This document shows positions 1 through 7,008 of a stretch of 64,000 nt of DNA, in pieces (the first letter of the stretch is position 1; every line of letters starts with the position of its first letter). The DNA lies in contig NZ_CANMQS010000006.1 in assembly GCF_947500075.1 (NCBI RefSeq), positions 62,001-126,000 on the forward strand, written 5' to 3'. The notes under the pieces are model-generated. The model made no database searches. It worked only from the letters and a program-made list of their open reading frames with translations, and was not told the origin of the DNA. A program made the translations under genes and the position numbers. The DNA is from an uncultured Sulfitobacter sp. (GTDB taxonomy: Bacteria > Pseudomonadota > Alphaproteobacteria > Rhodobacterales > Rhodobacteraceae).

Positions 1-2
1 CC

Positions 3-407
3 ATGCTGATCGCCGCACTGGTGTTCCTGATCATGCTGATCAGCTTCAACCGCCGTATGGCCCAGATTGAGCGGACCGGCATTCAGGTGTCTTCCCTTCT
101 GATCAGCCGGGAGGAAAACACCGTCTACCTCAACAACCTCGGCTTCAAGCTGACCGATGCCGCGATGGAGACCATGTCCGTGCTGGCGGAGGCGCGGATG
201 GATGATGACGTGCTGTCGGGCGCTGAGATCGAAGGGATGATCTCAGGCCGCAGTGCGTCCGATTGTGAGGAGGCCGCCGGGGCCACGCGGATCAAACGTC
301 TGCGCGACACGCTGGGCAATCAGATTGTCTCGGAACTGCTGGTCAAGAACATCGCGCGGCGCGGCTATATGCTGTCCATCGACAAAGACGTGATCAAGGT
401 GATCTGA
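3..407 (+). CDS. membrane-anchored winged-helix (OmpR-like) protein, possibly N-terminally truncated by window edge
   Basis: The 134-residue reading frame opens with a hydrophobic stretch (about residues 1-14) followed by a basic turn, which looks like a single membrane anchor with the rest cytoplasmic. The last 45 residues (from AGATRIKRLRDTLGNQ to RRGYMLSIDKDVIKVI) resemble the C-terminal part of OmpR/PhoB winged-helix domains: an 'IKRLRDxLG' recognition-helix pattern and an 'ARRGYML' wing comparable to 'GRGYRL'. The middle part may be the remainder of the HTH or a linker. There is no receiver domain. The ATG lies 2 bases inside the window, so the true start may be further upstream and no ribosome site can be judged. 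The gene after it has its own Shine-Dalgarno. A DNA-binding role is inferred from sequence shape only; the family is not one I can name. Confidence 0.6.
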   Translation: MLIAALVFLIMLISFNRRMAQIERTGIQVSSLLISREENTVYLNNLGFKLTDAAMETMSVLAEARMDDDVLSGAEIEGMISGRSASDCEEAAGATRIKRLRDTLGNQIVSELLVKNIARRGYMLSIDKDVIKVI

Positions 408-475
408 CCGCCCCCTCTGGTCATTGCCAGCGCACCGGGTCTAGGGTGCCGTAAAGATCAGCGGAGGAACCCCCC

Positions 476-1252
476 ATGCCCGTCCCCAAGAACCCCTTCA
501 AAGCAGCGCTCGCCAAGGGTGAGACCGTCTTTGGCTGCTGGCTTGGCCTTGCCGATACGTTCTCGGCTGAATTGATGGGCACAGCCGGGTTCGACTGGAT
601 GGTGATCGATGGTGAGCACGGGCCAAACGACCTGCGGTCCATCATCGCCCAGCTTCAGGTGCTTGAGGCGAGCGACAGCCACCCCGTTGTCCGCCTGCCC
701 ATCGGCGAAACCTATATGGTCAAACAGGTGCTGGACGCAGGCGCGCAGACCGTATTGGTCCCCATGGTCGAAAGCGCGGAGCAGGCCCGCCAATTGGTGC
801 GTGATGTGACCTACCCGCCCCATGGCGACCGGGGCGTGGGATATGCCCTGACCCGTGCGGCGCGGTTTTCACAGACCAAGGACTACGGCAAGACGGCAGA
901 TGCAGAGATTTGCCTGCTGGTGCAGGTTGAGAACCGCGCCGGGATCGCGGCACTCGATGACATCCTTGGTGTTGAAGGCGTGCACGGCGTCTTTATCGGC
1001 CCTGCTGATCTGGCGGCTGACATGGGCCACATGGGTAACGCGCTGCACGAAGACGTGCAGGCGGTGATCATGGACGCGCTCAAACGTATCCGCGCGGCAG
1101 GCAAGGCCCCCGGCATCCTGTCCACACATGATCCGATGACCGAAGCGGCCATCGCGGCGGGCGCTCAGTTTGTCGCTGTGGGCGCGGATGTGCTGATCCT
1201 GTCGCATGGCGCACAAGCGCTGGCGTCGAAATGGAAGTCCCACAAGGGATGA
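476..1252 (+). CDS. HpcH/HpaI family aldolase (4-hydroxy-2-oxoheptanedioate aldolase type)
   Basis: This 258-residue protein is collinear with class II pyruvate aldolases of the HpaI/GarL/RhmA family, which cleave or form 4-hydroxy-2-oxo acids using a divalent metal in the cytoplasm. Visible landmarks are WMVIDGEHGPND with the catalytic-type His48, VVRLPIG with the carboxylate-binding Arg73, LVQVEN with metal ligand Glu152 and FIGPADLA with metal ligand Asp178. Length is normal for the family (250-267). GCGGAGGAAC lies just upstream of the ATG. The next gene, an MFS transporter, starts inside the stop codon (ATGA overlap), so transport of the substrate or a related acid is a reasonable guess. 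Substrate specificity among family members cannot be read from the sequence. Confidence 0.9.
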   Translation: MPVPKNPFKAALAKGETVFGCWLGLADTFSAELMGTAGFDWMVIDGEHGPNDLRSIIAQLQVLEASDSHPVVRLPIGETYMVKQVLDAGAQTVLVPMVESAEQARQLVRDVTYPPHGDRGVGYALTRAARFSQTKDYGKTADAEICLLVQVENRAGIAALDDILGVEGVHGVFIGPADLAADMGHMGNALHEDVQAVIMDALKRIRAAGKAPGILSTHDPMTEAAIAAGAQFVAVGADVLILSHGAQALASKWKSHKG

Positions 1253-2430
1253 AAGCTGGCATTCTTCTGCTGGGAGCGGCCTATGTCCTCAGCCAGTTCT
1301 TCCGGGCCTTTCTCGCGGTTCTGACACCGATCCTCGGCGCAGATATCGGCGCATCCGCAGATGACCTCGCCCGTGCGTCAGGCCTGTGGTTTCTTGCATT
1401 CGCCGCGATGCAGATCCCCGTTGGCTGGGCTTTGGACACGCTTGGACCCCGGCGCACAGCGGGATGGATCCTGCTCGGCGGTGGTGGCGGCGGGGCGGCG
1501 ATCTTTGCCCTTGCCACGGCACCCTGGCACATTGACGTGGCGATGACCCTCATTGGCGTCGGGTGTTCCCCGGTGCTGATGGCCTCATTCTATATCTTCG
1601 GACGGGAATACCCGCCTGCCCGCTTCGCCGTTCTGGCAAGCCTCATGCTCGCCATTGGCAGTTCAGGCAATCTGGTCGCGGCCTACCCGATGGCACTGGC
1701 CGCGGAACTTGTCGGCTGGCGCGCCTCCCTTTGGGCACTGGCGAGCCTCAGCACGCTGGTCGCTCTGGGCATCTTCGCCTTTGTACGCGATCCCGCCCCC
1801 GTGGAAGGAGAGGAAAGCGGCTCCCTCCTCGCGCTCTTCCGGGTGAGGGCGCTTTGGCTCATCTATCCGCTGATTGGCGTCAGCTATGCCATCTCCATCG
1901 CGGTGCGGGGCCTGTGGATCGGACCGTATCTGTCAGACACCTTCGCCGCCACCGTCAGCCAGATCGGGACCGCCAGTCTGGTGATGGGCATTGGCATGGT
2001 GGTCGGCGCCCTCGCCTATGCACAGGCGGACCGGATGCTCCCCTCCCGCAAGTGGATGATCGTGGGCGGCAGCGTCTTGATTCTCGGGTTTGGCGGGGTG
2101 CTGATCACCGCACCAACCCGTTCGCTCCTGCTCTCGGCCACCATGATGGCCGCAACCGGGTTCTTCGGCGCGAACTATGCCGTGCTGATGGCGCACGGGC
2201 GCAGCTTTCTGCCCCCTGCGTTGATCGGACGCGGGGTGACGATGCTGAACCTCTTTTCCATCGGCGGTGTCGGTGTCTTGCAGGTGCTGTCGGGCCGCGT
2301 GTACCGCTCAGCACTCGCAAATGGTGCGGCCCCGACCGAAGCCTATGTCGCCGTCTTCACCCTGTTCGTCGCCAGCCTTGCACTGGGACTGGCGTTCTAC
2401 CTCTTCAGCCGCGACAGTCCCGCTGACTGA
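1249..2430 (+). CDS. MFS transporter coupled to the HpaI-type aldolase
   Basis: A 393-residue integral membrane protein with about 12 hydrophobic segments and a major facilitator loop pattern after the second helix (GWALDTLGPRRTAG). I chose the ATG at 1249 because it forms an ATGA overlap with the aldolase stop codon. A start at 1231 (MEVPQG) is also in frame but would need an 18-base overlap in coding sequence and adds nothing conserved. The arrangement implies co-translation with the aldolase, so import of an organic acid or aromatic-derived substrate is plausible but unproven. A terminator-like structure is not obvious downstream; asd begins 75 bases later with its own Shine-Dalgarno. Confidence 0.85.
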   Translation: MKAGILLLGAAYVLSQFFRAFLAVLTPILGADIGASADDLARASGLWFLAFAAMQIPVGWALDTLGPRRTAGWILLGGGGGGAAIFALATAPWHIDVAMTLIGVGCSPVLMASFYIFGREYPPARFAVLASLMLAIGSSGNLVAAYPMALAAELVGWRASLWALASLSTLVALGIFAFVRDPAPVEGEESGSLLALFRVRALWLIYPLIGVSYAISIAVRGLWIGPYLSDTFAATVSQIGTASLVMGIGMVVGALAYAQADRMLPSRKWMIVGGSVLILGFGGVLITAPTRSLLLSATMMAATGFFGANYAVLMAHGRSFLPPALIGRGVTMLNLFSIGGVGVLQVLSGRVYRSALANGAAPTEAYVAVFTLFVASLALGLAFYLFSRDSPAD

Positions 2431-2505
2431 TCGGGGGCGATCCCCCTTTCCCTCAGGGCCTGCACGCGCTAAAGGGCGCGCACCTTAGTATATTGGAGAG
2501 ATCAA

Positions 2506-3528
2506 ATGGGGTATCGCGTCGCCGTCGTAGGCGCCACTGGCAATGTGGGCCGCGAAATGCTGAACATCCTGGCCGAGCGCCAGTTTCCTGCGGATGAAGT
2601 GGTGGCCCTGGCCAGCCGCCGTTCCCAGGGCACGGAAGTCAGCTTCGGGGACAAGACGCTGAAATGCAAAGACCTCGACACGTTTGATTTCACCGGCTGG
2701 GACATGGCGCTTTTCGCCGTAGGGTCCGAAGCCACGAAGAAATACGCGCCGGGGGCCGCGAAGGCGGGCTGCGTGGTGATCGATAACTCATCGCTCTACC
2801 GCTATGAGCCCGACATCCCGCTGATCGTGCCAGAGGTGAACCCGCAGGCGATCCATGGCTATGCCAAGCGCAACATCATTGCCAACCCGAATTGTTCGAC
2901 CGCGCAAATGGTTGTGGCGCTGAAACCCCTGCACGACCGCGCGACGATCAAACGCGTTGTGGTCAGCACCTATCAATCCGTATCGGGTGCCGGCAAGGAA
3001 GGTGCGGATGAGCTGTGGGATCAGACCAAGTCGATCTACAACCCCACCGACGACAAGCCGCCCAAGAAGTTCACCAAGCAGATCGCTTTCAACGTGATCC
3101 CGCACATCGATGTTTTCATGGAAGACGGCTCGACCAAGGAAGAGTGGAAGATGGTGGCGGAGACGAAGAAGATCGTTGATCCAAAGATCAAGGTCACCGC
3201 CACCTGTGTGCGCGTACCTGTCTTCGTCGGCCATTCTGAAGCCGTGAACATCGAGTTCGAAGATCATCTGGACGAGGCAGAAGCCCGCGACATCCTGCGT
3301 GAGGCCCCCGGCGTCATGGTGATCGACAAGCGTGAAGACGGCGGCTACGTCACGCCCGTCGAATGTGTGGGCGACTTTGCCACCTTCATCAGCCGCATCC
3401 GTCAGGACAGCACGATTGATAACGGCCTGAACCTGTGGTGCGTGTCGGACAACCTGCGCAAGGGTGCTGCGTTGAACGCCGTGCAGATTGCGGAGCTGCT
3501 GGGCCGTGAGGTTCTCAAGAAGGGCTGA
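2506..3528 (+). CDS. asd: aspartate-semialdehyde dehydrogenase
   Basis: This enzyme reduces L-aspartyl-4-phosphate to aspartate semialdehyde with NADPH, a cytoplasmic step shared by lysine/diaminopimelate, threonine, methionine and isoleucine synthesis. The 340-residue protein starts with a Rossmann nucleotide loop (VAVVGATGNVGREML). It carries the active-site cysteine in NPNCSTAQM (Cys130), a conserved SGAGKEG segment (about 160-166) and the catalytic histidine in VFVGHSEAVN (His243). Length and motif order are those of the proteobacterial Asd family. The ATG is preceded by TTGGAGAGATCAA, a good Shine-Dalgarno. It appears monocistronic, since a strong intrinsic terminator follows 24 bases after the stop. 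Confidence 0.97.
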   Translation: MGYRVAVVGATGNVGREMLNILAERQFPADEVVALASRRSQGTEVSFGDKTLKCKDLDTFDFTGWDMALFAVGSEATKKYAPGAAKAGCVVIDNSSLYRYEPDIPLIVPEVNPQAIHGYAKRNIIANPNCSTAQMVVALKPLHDRATIKRVVVSTYQSVSGAGKEGADELWDQTKSIYNPTDDKPPKKFTKQIAFNVIPHIDVFMEDGSTKEEWKMVAETKKIVDPKIKVTATCVRVPVFVGHSEAVNIEFEDHLDEAEARDILREAPGVMVIDKREDGGYVTPVECVGDFATFISRIRQDSTIDNGLNLWCVSDNLRKGAALNAVQIAELLGREVLKKG

Positions 3529-3552
3529 GCAACCCTTTGCAGTTAAATCATC

Positions 3553-3579
3553 AAAGGGAGCCGCCGGGCTCCCTTTTTT
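3553..3579 (+). terminator. Rho-independent terminator after asd
   Basis: A 10-bp perfect stem (AAAGGGAGCC pairing with GGCTCCCTTT) with a four-base loop is followed by a run of six T residues. It sits between the stop codons of asd and the convergent gene at 3579-4343. The A-run on the left arm could let it work in both directions. Confidence 0.85.
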
Positions 3580-4343
3580 CATCCCTCATCGTCAATCACG
3601 TTGATCTCGTCCTCCAGCAGGTCTCCTTGCCTGCGCCCTGCCAGCCAGTCCTGGCCATGCGGATGCCCCGGCATCGGCGCGCCGAATTTCTTCACCAGCG
3701 CGCGATAGCGGTACCCAACTGTCGCGGTGTTACACACAAAGGCGCCACCAATCGTATAGATTGCCAGTCCGCTGCCATGAGGACGAAACACATACCCCCG
3801 GCGCTGCATCCGCGCGGTCAGTACATCCCAGTCTTCCGCCAGTTTGAAGACAGGCTCCAACGCCCGTTGCAGACGGCCCTTTTCGGTTGAGGTGAGCGAT
3901 TTGGTCTCCAGAGGTGACTCTACAAACGCCTCTCCCAAGGTGCCGTGGGGATGGCCGGGCATGGCTGCCGCAAATCGGCGCACCAACGTGCGGTAAGCAA
4001 ATCCCAATTCGGAGCCTTTGCACACCCGTGTCCCGCAGGACGTTTTGTGCAGCGCGATGCCACCGCCAGCGGGACGCAATTCATACCCATGTCGGCGCAG
4101 GCGCAGCGCCAGATCATCCCACCCCTCCGCCTCTGCCATATCCCGGGCGAGGAGCGCCTGAAGGGCGGCGACGAGCCCCTCATCCGCCCGGTTGGCCGTC
4201 TTCGGATTAAGGCGGCGGTCCACCTCTTTCGCCAGAAGCACCCGCACCAGATGCCCGACCGTTACATCCTGCGCGGACGCCACACGCCCTGCATTGCTCA
4301 ACAGTTCGGGAGAGATTTTCAGTGTTACAGTCTCAAGTGTCAT
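3579..4343 (-). CDS. unknown protein with internal tandem duplication and N-terminal ribbon-helix-like region
   Basis: I do not recognise this 254-residue protein. Residues 1-45 (MTLETVTLKISPELLSNAGR...VGHLVRVLLAKEVDRRL) resemble a short DNA-binding or relaxase-associated ribbon-helix segment. Two copies of a module of about 73 residues follow: residues 60-134 and 158-230. Both share the order WD.L..R...RGY..RP.G.GLA / Y.Y(R).LV..F.A.MPGHPHG and end with the same MPGHPHG heptapeptide. The C-terminus is acidic. The ATG at 4343 was chosen over an in-frame TTG at 4358; neither has a strong ribosome site. It is convergent with asd and lies just upstream of the SbtB gene on the other side. A DNA-related role is only a guess from the N-terminal region. 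Confidence 0.75.
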   Translation of the reverse strand: MTLETVTLKISPELLSNAGRVASAQDVTVGHLVRVLLAKEVDRRLNPKTANRADEGLVAALQALLARDMAEAEGWDDLALRLRRHGYELRPAGGGIALHKTSCGTRVCKGSELGFAYRTLVRRFAAAMPGHPHGTLGEAFVESPLETKSLTSTEKGRLQRALEPVFKLAEDWDVLTARMQRRGYVFRPHGSGLAIYTIGGAFVCNTATVGYRYRALVKKFGAPMPGHPHGQDWLAGRRQGDLLEDEINVIDDEG

Positions 4344-4378
4344 ACCAAGACACTGCAAGAGAATCGGTTAACCGAAGC

Positions 4379-4690
4379 TTAAAACCGCTCCGCCCGCAGG
4401 ACTTCGCAATCCACCACCGACACCACGCCGATGTGCCGCTCAACCACTTCAAACGCAGCATCCAACAGCCCGTCCAGCCGATCCGGCCGGATCATGCAGA
4501 CCACGCAGACCATCCCACTGGCGCGGCTGACCTGTCCTGACCGGCTCCACTGGCCAGACCGGCCCGATCCGCCAAACACGGGCAGGATCGTATACCCCGT
4601 CACGCCCGCCTTGGTCAGCGCATCTGTCAGCCGCGACTGCATGATCGCCTCAATCGTGATTTCCACCCGCTTGGCCTTGTGCGTCTGCAT
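4379..4690 (-). CDS. sbtB: PII-like regulator of the bicarbonate transporter (SbtB-like)
   Basis: A 103-residue protein with the ferredoxin-like PII layout: beta strand KRVEITIEAI, helix SRLTDALTKAGVTGYTILPVFGGSG, a glycine/serine-rich T-loop region (about 40-56), strand MVCVVCMIRP and the final helix-strand LDAAFEVVERHIGVVSVVDCEVLRAERF. It immediately follows sbtA with a four-base gap and an excellent Shine-Dalgarno (GGAGGG), which fixes the ATG at 4690. In cyanobacteria SbtB binds adenine nucleotides including cAMP and blocks SbtA, so the linkage strongly suggests the same job. The C-terminal paired-cysteine motif described for some cyanobacterial SbtB proteins is not visible here. Canonical GlnB/GlnK residues such as the uridylylated T-loop tyrosine are also absent. 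Confidence 0.8.
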   Translation of the reverse strand: MQTHKAKRVEITIEAIMQSRLTDALTKAGVTGYTILPVFGGSGRSGQWSRSGQVSRASGMVCVVCMIRPDRLDGLLDAAFEVVERHIGVVSVVDCEVLRAERF

Positions 4691-4694
4691 CGCG

Positions 4695-5675
4695 CTACCC
4701 TCCTGTCGCAAAGCTGGCAACCGCCACATAGAGCGGTATCCCCAGCGTCAGATTAAACGGAAATGTCACCCCCAGCGACAGCGTCAGGTAAATCGACGGG
4801 TTCGCTTCCGGCAATGCCACCCGCATCGCGGCGGGCACCGCGATGTAGGACGCGGAGGCCGACAGCACCATCATCAACGCCACCCCGCCGGTGCTCAGCC
4901 CCAGCAAAAGCCCCGCGGCCAGCCCAAAGGCACTGCCGACAACCGGCATGATCACCCCAAACACCAGCGGACCGGGGCGCAACACCGCGCCCCCTTCCCG
5001 CAGCCCGCGCCCGGCGACCAGCCCCATATCCAACAGAAACAGACACAAGACACCCTGAAACGGCGAGACGATGAAACTCTCGATCCGCGCCAGCCCATCT
5101 GCACCGGTGATCCCGCCAATGACAAACGACCCCACCAGCAACACGATGGACCCGTTCAACATGATCTCCCGCATCAGCTCGGGATCCATCCGGCGGCCAT
5201 CGCCCTGCCCGCGTGAAATCAACCACAGCGCGGACAGGATCGCCGGCGCCTCCATCGCCGCAGCAACGGCCACCATGTACCCTTCGGAGGCAATCCCGCT
5301 GCTTTCCAGCACCGACGTCGCCGCCACAAAGGTCACAATCGAAATGGAGCCATAGTGAGCCGCCACCGCAGCCGCATCCAGCCGGCTCAACCCCGTCATC
5401 CCCCGCAACAACGCAAAGGCAATCAGCGGCAACAGGAAGGACAGCACTATCCCCGCCAGCAGCGACAGGGCCAACCGCGCATCAATCCCATGATCCGCAA
5501 CACTGACCCCGCCTTTGAAGCCAATGGCAAAGAGCAGATAAATCGACATCCCCTTGGCCACAGCTTCGGGAAAGCTCAGATCAGACCGCGCCAGTGCCGC
5601 CAGAACGCCCAGCGCAAAACACAGGATGATCGGTGACAACAGGTTGGTGGCCGCAAGCGATAGGATTTGATCCAT
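4695..5675 (-). CDS. sbtA: sodium-dependent bicarbonate transporter SbtA family permease
   Basis: A 326-residue inner-membrane protein with roughly ten hydrophobic segments arranged as two related halves, matching the SbtA (formerly DUF897) family of Na+/HCO3- symporters. Recognisable family blocks are NLLSPIILCFALGVLAA near the start, AIGFKGGVSVADHG, AAHYGSISIVTFVAATSVLES and, in the second half, LLDMGLVAGRGL and LSASASYIAVPAAMRVALPEANPSIYLTLSLGVTFPFNLTLGIP. AGAGGAAAAGTTTC upstream of the ATG is a clear ribosome site. It lies between a beta-carbonic anhydrase (58 bases upstream, same strand) and the PII-like sbtB (4 bases downstream), so the three genes form one operon for inorganic carbon uptake and conversion. 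Confidence 0.88.
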   Translation of the reverse strand: MDQILSLAATNLLSPIILCFALGVLAALARSDLSFPEAVAKGMSIYLLFAIGFKGGVSVADHGIDARLALSLLAGIVLSFLLPLIAFALLRGMTGLSRLDAAAVAAHYGSISIVTFVAATSVLESSGIASEGYMVAVAAAMEAPAILSALWLISRGQGDGRRMDPELMREIMLNGSIVLLVGSFVIGGITGADGLARIESFIVSPFQGVLCLFLLDMGLVAGRGLREGGAVLRPGPLVFGVIMPVVGSAFGLAAGLLLGLSTGGVALMMVLSASASYIAVPAAMRVALPEANPSIYLTLSLGVTFPFNLTLGIPLYVAVASFATGG

Positions 5676-5733
5676 GAAACTTTTCCTCTTCAGGCAAAGG
5701 CTCCATCGCCACTGACACCGGCGGCGTCAAGCC

Positions 5734-6384
5734 TCAGACGGGGACAAACTTCTCTTCGTTGGGCAGATATTGTTCCAACCCACCCTCGCCGATGTCGGTC
5801 CACAACCCATGCAGGCTCAGCGTCCCGGCCGTCAGCCCGTCTCTCACCCACGGGAAGGTCAGCAGATTTTCCAGCGACACGACCACCGCCTGCCGCTCCA
5901 ACTGGCGCAGCTGTTCGGTGCTGTCCTCAATCTCGGCAACCTTGTCGAACTTCGGGCGCAGGATATCCATCCAGCGGCCAACAAAGCTCTCGTTGGTTTC
6001 CAGCTCCGGCGCTTCGCCCTTGCACATGGCCGCACATCCCGCCACGCCGCCGCAGTTGGAATGGCCAAGCACGATCAGATGCGCAACCTTGAGCGCAGTC
6101 ACAGCATATTCAATCGCCGCCGAGGTGCCGTGCTGCGATCCGTCAGGCTGGTAGGGCGGCACCAGATTGGCGATATTGCGGTGGATGAACAACTCACCAT
6201 TATCCGCACCCAGGATAGCGGTGACCTGCACGCGGCTGTCACAACATGAAATTACCATCGCGCGCGGGTGCTGGCCTTCGGCCGCCAGATGGCGATGCCA
6301 GGCGGCGTTGTCGGCATATCCGGTCGCTTTCCACCCGTGATAGCGCTGCACCAGATAAGGAGGAAGCGGTTTGATCCGTCTCAT
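5734..6384 (-). CDS. beta-class carbonic anhydrase
   Basis: This 216-residue zinc enzyme interconverts CO2 and bicarbonate. The two signature motifs are present: CCDSR with Cys47 as zinc ligand and the Asp49/Arg51 dyad, and HSNCGG with His108 and Cys111 as the other ligands. HGTSAAIEYAVTAL (about 85-98) is the usual helix between them. There is no signal peptide, so it is cytoplasmic. The ATG has AAAGGGA eight bases upstream. As the first gene of the operon with sbtA and sbtB, it probably equilibrates bicarbonate delivered by SbtA with CO2 for carboxylases. In a heterotroph this may mean anaplerotic enzymes or acetyl-CoA carboxylase. Confidence 0.93.
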   Translation of the reverse strand: MRRIKPLPPYLVQRYHGWKATGYADNAAWHRHLAAEGQHPRAMVISCCDSRVQVTAILGADNGELFIHRNIANLVPPYQPDGSQHGTSAAIEYAVTALKVAHLIVLGHSNCGGVAGCAAMCKGEAPELETNESFVGRWMDILRPKFDKVAEIEDSTEQLRQLERQAVVVSLENLLTFPWVRDGLTAGTLSLHGLWTDIGEGGLEQYLPNEEKFVPV

Positions 6385-6531
6385 GGCGTCTGTCCCTTTG
6401 CGACTTTTCCTCGCGATACCCTAAAATTCTTGCCATTTCGAGCGAAAATACCGCCCCGCCTCAACCATTTGCACATCACACTGCCTCATATTTCACCTCA
6501 GCCGTGGGGGCTGTTACAGGGGTGAGACGGA

Positions 6532-6909
6532 ATGCAGGTTTTGCAAATGAAACCGGTTGAGCAGGTTGTGCTCGATCAGGACCGGCTGAGCGCCCTCTAT
6601 TCAGAGCTGGGCGCAGCGGGTGCAGAAGACGTGGTCTGCCGCGCCATGGAGGAACTTGCCCAGCGGCTGGCCCGGTGTGACACGCTTTATCATCAAAGCG
6701 ACTGGAGCAGTCTGCGCAAGAACACCCGGTCGCTCATTGCGATTGCAGATCAGGTGGGGATGTTCACGCTGTCCAAGGTCGCGGCGGATGTCACCGCATG
6801 TATTGATCGCAACGACCACGTGGCGCTGGCTGCAACGCTCTCACGGCTGATCCGCACAGGCGAACGGTCGCTGACGGCGGTCTGGGACATGCACGATATC
6901 CCGATCTGA
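6532..6909 (+). CDS. small Hpt-like helical protein lacking the phospho-acceptor histidine
   Basis: A 125-residue, probably all-helical soluble protein that I cannot assign firmly. Residues 40-120 follow the pattern of a histidine phosphotransfer (Hpt) domain: a first helix of charged residues, then KNTRSLIAIADQVGMFTLSKVAADV, comparable to the usual 'AHTLKGSAxxLGAxxLxxxa'. The position of the phosphorylated histidine is occupied by Asn64, and the following Lys-Gly is replaced. If the comparison is right, it is a pseudo-Hpt that binds a partner without accepting phosphate. The ATG at 6532 follows a weak GGTGAG sequence; an in-frame ATG at 6547 is an alternative. It stands alone between the carbonic anhydrase operon, which is divergent, and the aminopeptidase gene. 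Confidence 0.6.
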   Translation: MQVLQMKPVEQVVLDQDRLSALYSELGAAGAEDVVCRAMEELAQRLARCDTLYHQSDWSSLRKNTRSLIAIADQVGMFTLSKVAADVTACIDRNDHVALAATLSRLIRTGERSLTAVWDMHDIPI

Positions 6910-7008
6910 CAGGGTGCAGGGTCCGTTTGCATTTGGGGTCCGCGTACTTGCAGGGCCAGCGCAATAGGCTAGGGTCAGCCGCATCACAACCATCACGGAT
7001 GCCAGCCC

